DNA of 6,645 bases from Klebsiella pneumoniae (GTDB lineage: Bacteria; Pseudomonadota; Gammaproteobacteria; Ga0077536): the NCBI GenBank assembly GCA_945873015.1, contig CAMCBY010000236.1, positions 1-6,645 of the forward strand. Direction: 5' to 3'. The notes below the pieces were generated by a model. That model searched no databases and was not told where the DNA came from. It saw only the letters and a program-made list of their open reading frames with translations. This document shows positions 6,071 to 6,645 of the stretch, one piece after another. How positions within the stretch are numbered: the stretch's first letter is position 1; every line of letters begins with the position of its first letter. The position numbers and the translations under genes are program-made.

Positions 6071-6520
6071 ATGACCAGCAGCTGCTACTTCGACGACCTC
6101 AAAATCGGCGAGCTCTTTCACTTCGGTCCCTATCACGTCACCCGCGAAGAGTTGATTGAATTCAACACCCGCTGGGACCCGCTGCCCATCCACCTCGACG
6201 ACGCCGCCGCACAGGCGCGCGGCTTGAAGGGCATGACGGCCTCGGGGCAGTACACCTTGTGTGTGAAGCAGAAGATGCTGAACGGTGCGCCGTGGACCGC
6301 GGCGGTGATCGGCGCACTCGGTTTTGACGAACTGCGTTTTCCGCACCCGGTTTATCCGGGCGACGACCTCAGCCTCACCATCGAATGTCTGGAGTTACGC
6401 GCCTCCAACAGCAAACCTGACCGAGGCATCGTGAAGTTTGCGTTTCGTGTCACCAACCAGGACGGTGTGGCGGTATTAAATTATCTCGATACGGTGATCT
6501 TCGGGCGACGACCGACGTGA
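6071..6520 (+). CDS. MaoC-like hot-dog fold dehydratase/hydratase family protein
   Basis: The 149-aa protein opens with YFDDLKIGELFHFGPYHVT, a typical start for MaoC proteins, followed by FNTRWDPLPIHLDDAAAQA. In that stretch D36 and H41 occupy the Asp-His positions of the hydratase motif. A GMTASGQYT segment follows, matching the usual FGG-IASG helix end, then DELRFPHPVYPGDDLSLTIE, the strand pair in which PVxPGD is the family hallmark. Relatives hydrate trans-2-enoyl-CoA to (R)-3-hydroxyacyl-CoA, but many short MaoC proteins have other or unknown substrates. The D-P-x-P-x-H form differs from the classic GDxNPxH of PhaJ-type hydratases, so the enoyl-CoA role is tentative. The only ribosome-binding-like sequence, AGGA at 6054-6057, is 13 bases from the ATG and weak. 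Probably translated from the same message as the EthD gene, in the cytosol. Confidence 0.9.
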   Translation: MTSSCYFDDLKIGELFHFGPYHVTREELIEFNTRWDPLPIHLDDAAAQARGLKGMTASGQYTLCVKQKMLNGAPWTAAVIGALGFDELRFPHPVYPGDDLSLTIECLELRASNSKPDRGIVKFAFRVTNQDGVAVLNYLDTVIFGRRPT

Positions 6521-6537
6521 ACAAGTTACTTGGTCAT

Positions 6538-6622
6538 TGTAGGTCAGCCCTCAGGCTGACATTCCGGCCAGCATCGGTTCTTGCGGCGAGCCTTTGAATG
6601 TCAGCCTGAAGGCTGACCCACA
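6538..6622. repeat. Pair of inverted REP palindromes (BIME-like)
   Basis: The first unit has a GTAG head (6539-6542), stem GTCAGCC (6543-6549), loop CTCA and GGCTGAC (6554-6560), followed by ATT. The second (6597-6622) is the same unit in reverse orientation, with stem GTCAGCC/GGCTGAC at 6600-6606 and 6611-6617. Read on the minus strand it differs from the first at only two of 25 positions and has a GTGG head. The head tetranucleotide next to a short imperfect palindrome is the classic layout of REP elements mobilised by RAYT tyrosine transposases, and two facing copies about 34 bp apart form a BIME. The pair lies 18 bp after the MaoC stop, so it could also act as a 3' stem-loop. No transposase gene is in view. 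Confidence 0.78.
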
Positions 6623-6645
6623 AAACTCTCAATTTTTATTGCGCC

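Noticed and set aside
5429..6346. 305-codon open frame on the minus strand spanning the EthD and MaoC genes
   Set aside because: It is antisense to two well-supported proteins and has no recognisable domain.

Overview
The window looks like chromosomal DNA from a GC-rich Pseudomonadota bacterium, most likely a gammaproteobacterium. The grounds are uniformly high GC, strong GGAG-type ribosome binding sites, short intergenic gaps, REP-type palindromes, and protein families common in that group (RTX calcium-binding proteins, FGITY-type membrane Ser/Thr kinases, EthD and MaoC proteins). The species cannot be named from the sequence.

Layout. Bases 1-776 (minus strand) hold the N-terminal part of an RTX (hemolysin-type calcium-binding repeat) protein that runs off the left edge. 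A divergent spacer of about 240 bp separates it from a plus-strand series: a beta-alanine/omega-amino acid:pyruvate aminotransferase (1016-2359); an unusual SDR-fold protein with the signature residues of halohydrin dehalogenases (2416-3096); a large hairpin element at the end of that gene (3093-3156); a membrane Ser/Thr protein kinase (3256-5076); a protein made of two tandem EthD domains (5210-5989); a MaoC-type hot-dog protein (6071-6520); and a pair of inverted REP palindromes (6538-6622).

How the genes may work together. The aminotransferase and the SDR-fold protein lie 56 bp apart, each with a good ribosome binding site, and could form a small metabolic operon. The EthD and MaoC genes are 81 bp apart with a GC-rich hairpin between them and form a plausible second catabolic pair, since both families recur in degradation clusters for aromatic, steroid or other lipid-like compounds. 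The kinase between the pairs looks like a separate signalling gene. No substrate can be assigned from sequence.

Most notable points. The SDR-fold protein matches both halohydrin dehalogenase signature motifs (T-X4-[F/Y]-X-G and S-X12-Y-X3-R) and lacks a normal cofactor-binding glycine motif. Two different palindromic element types are present. I see no defence system, CRISPR array, prophage, transposase gene or RNA gene.
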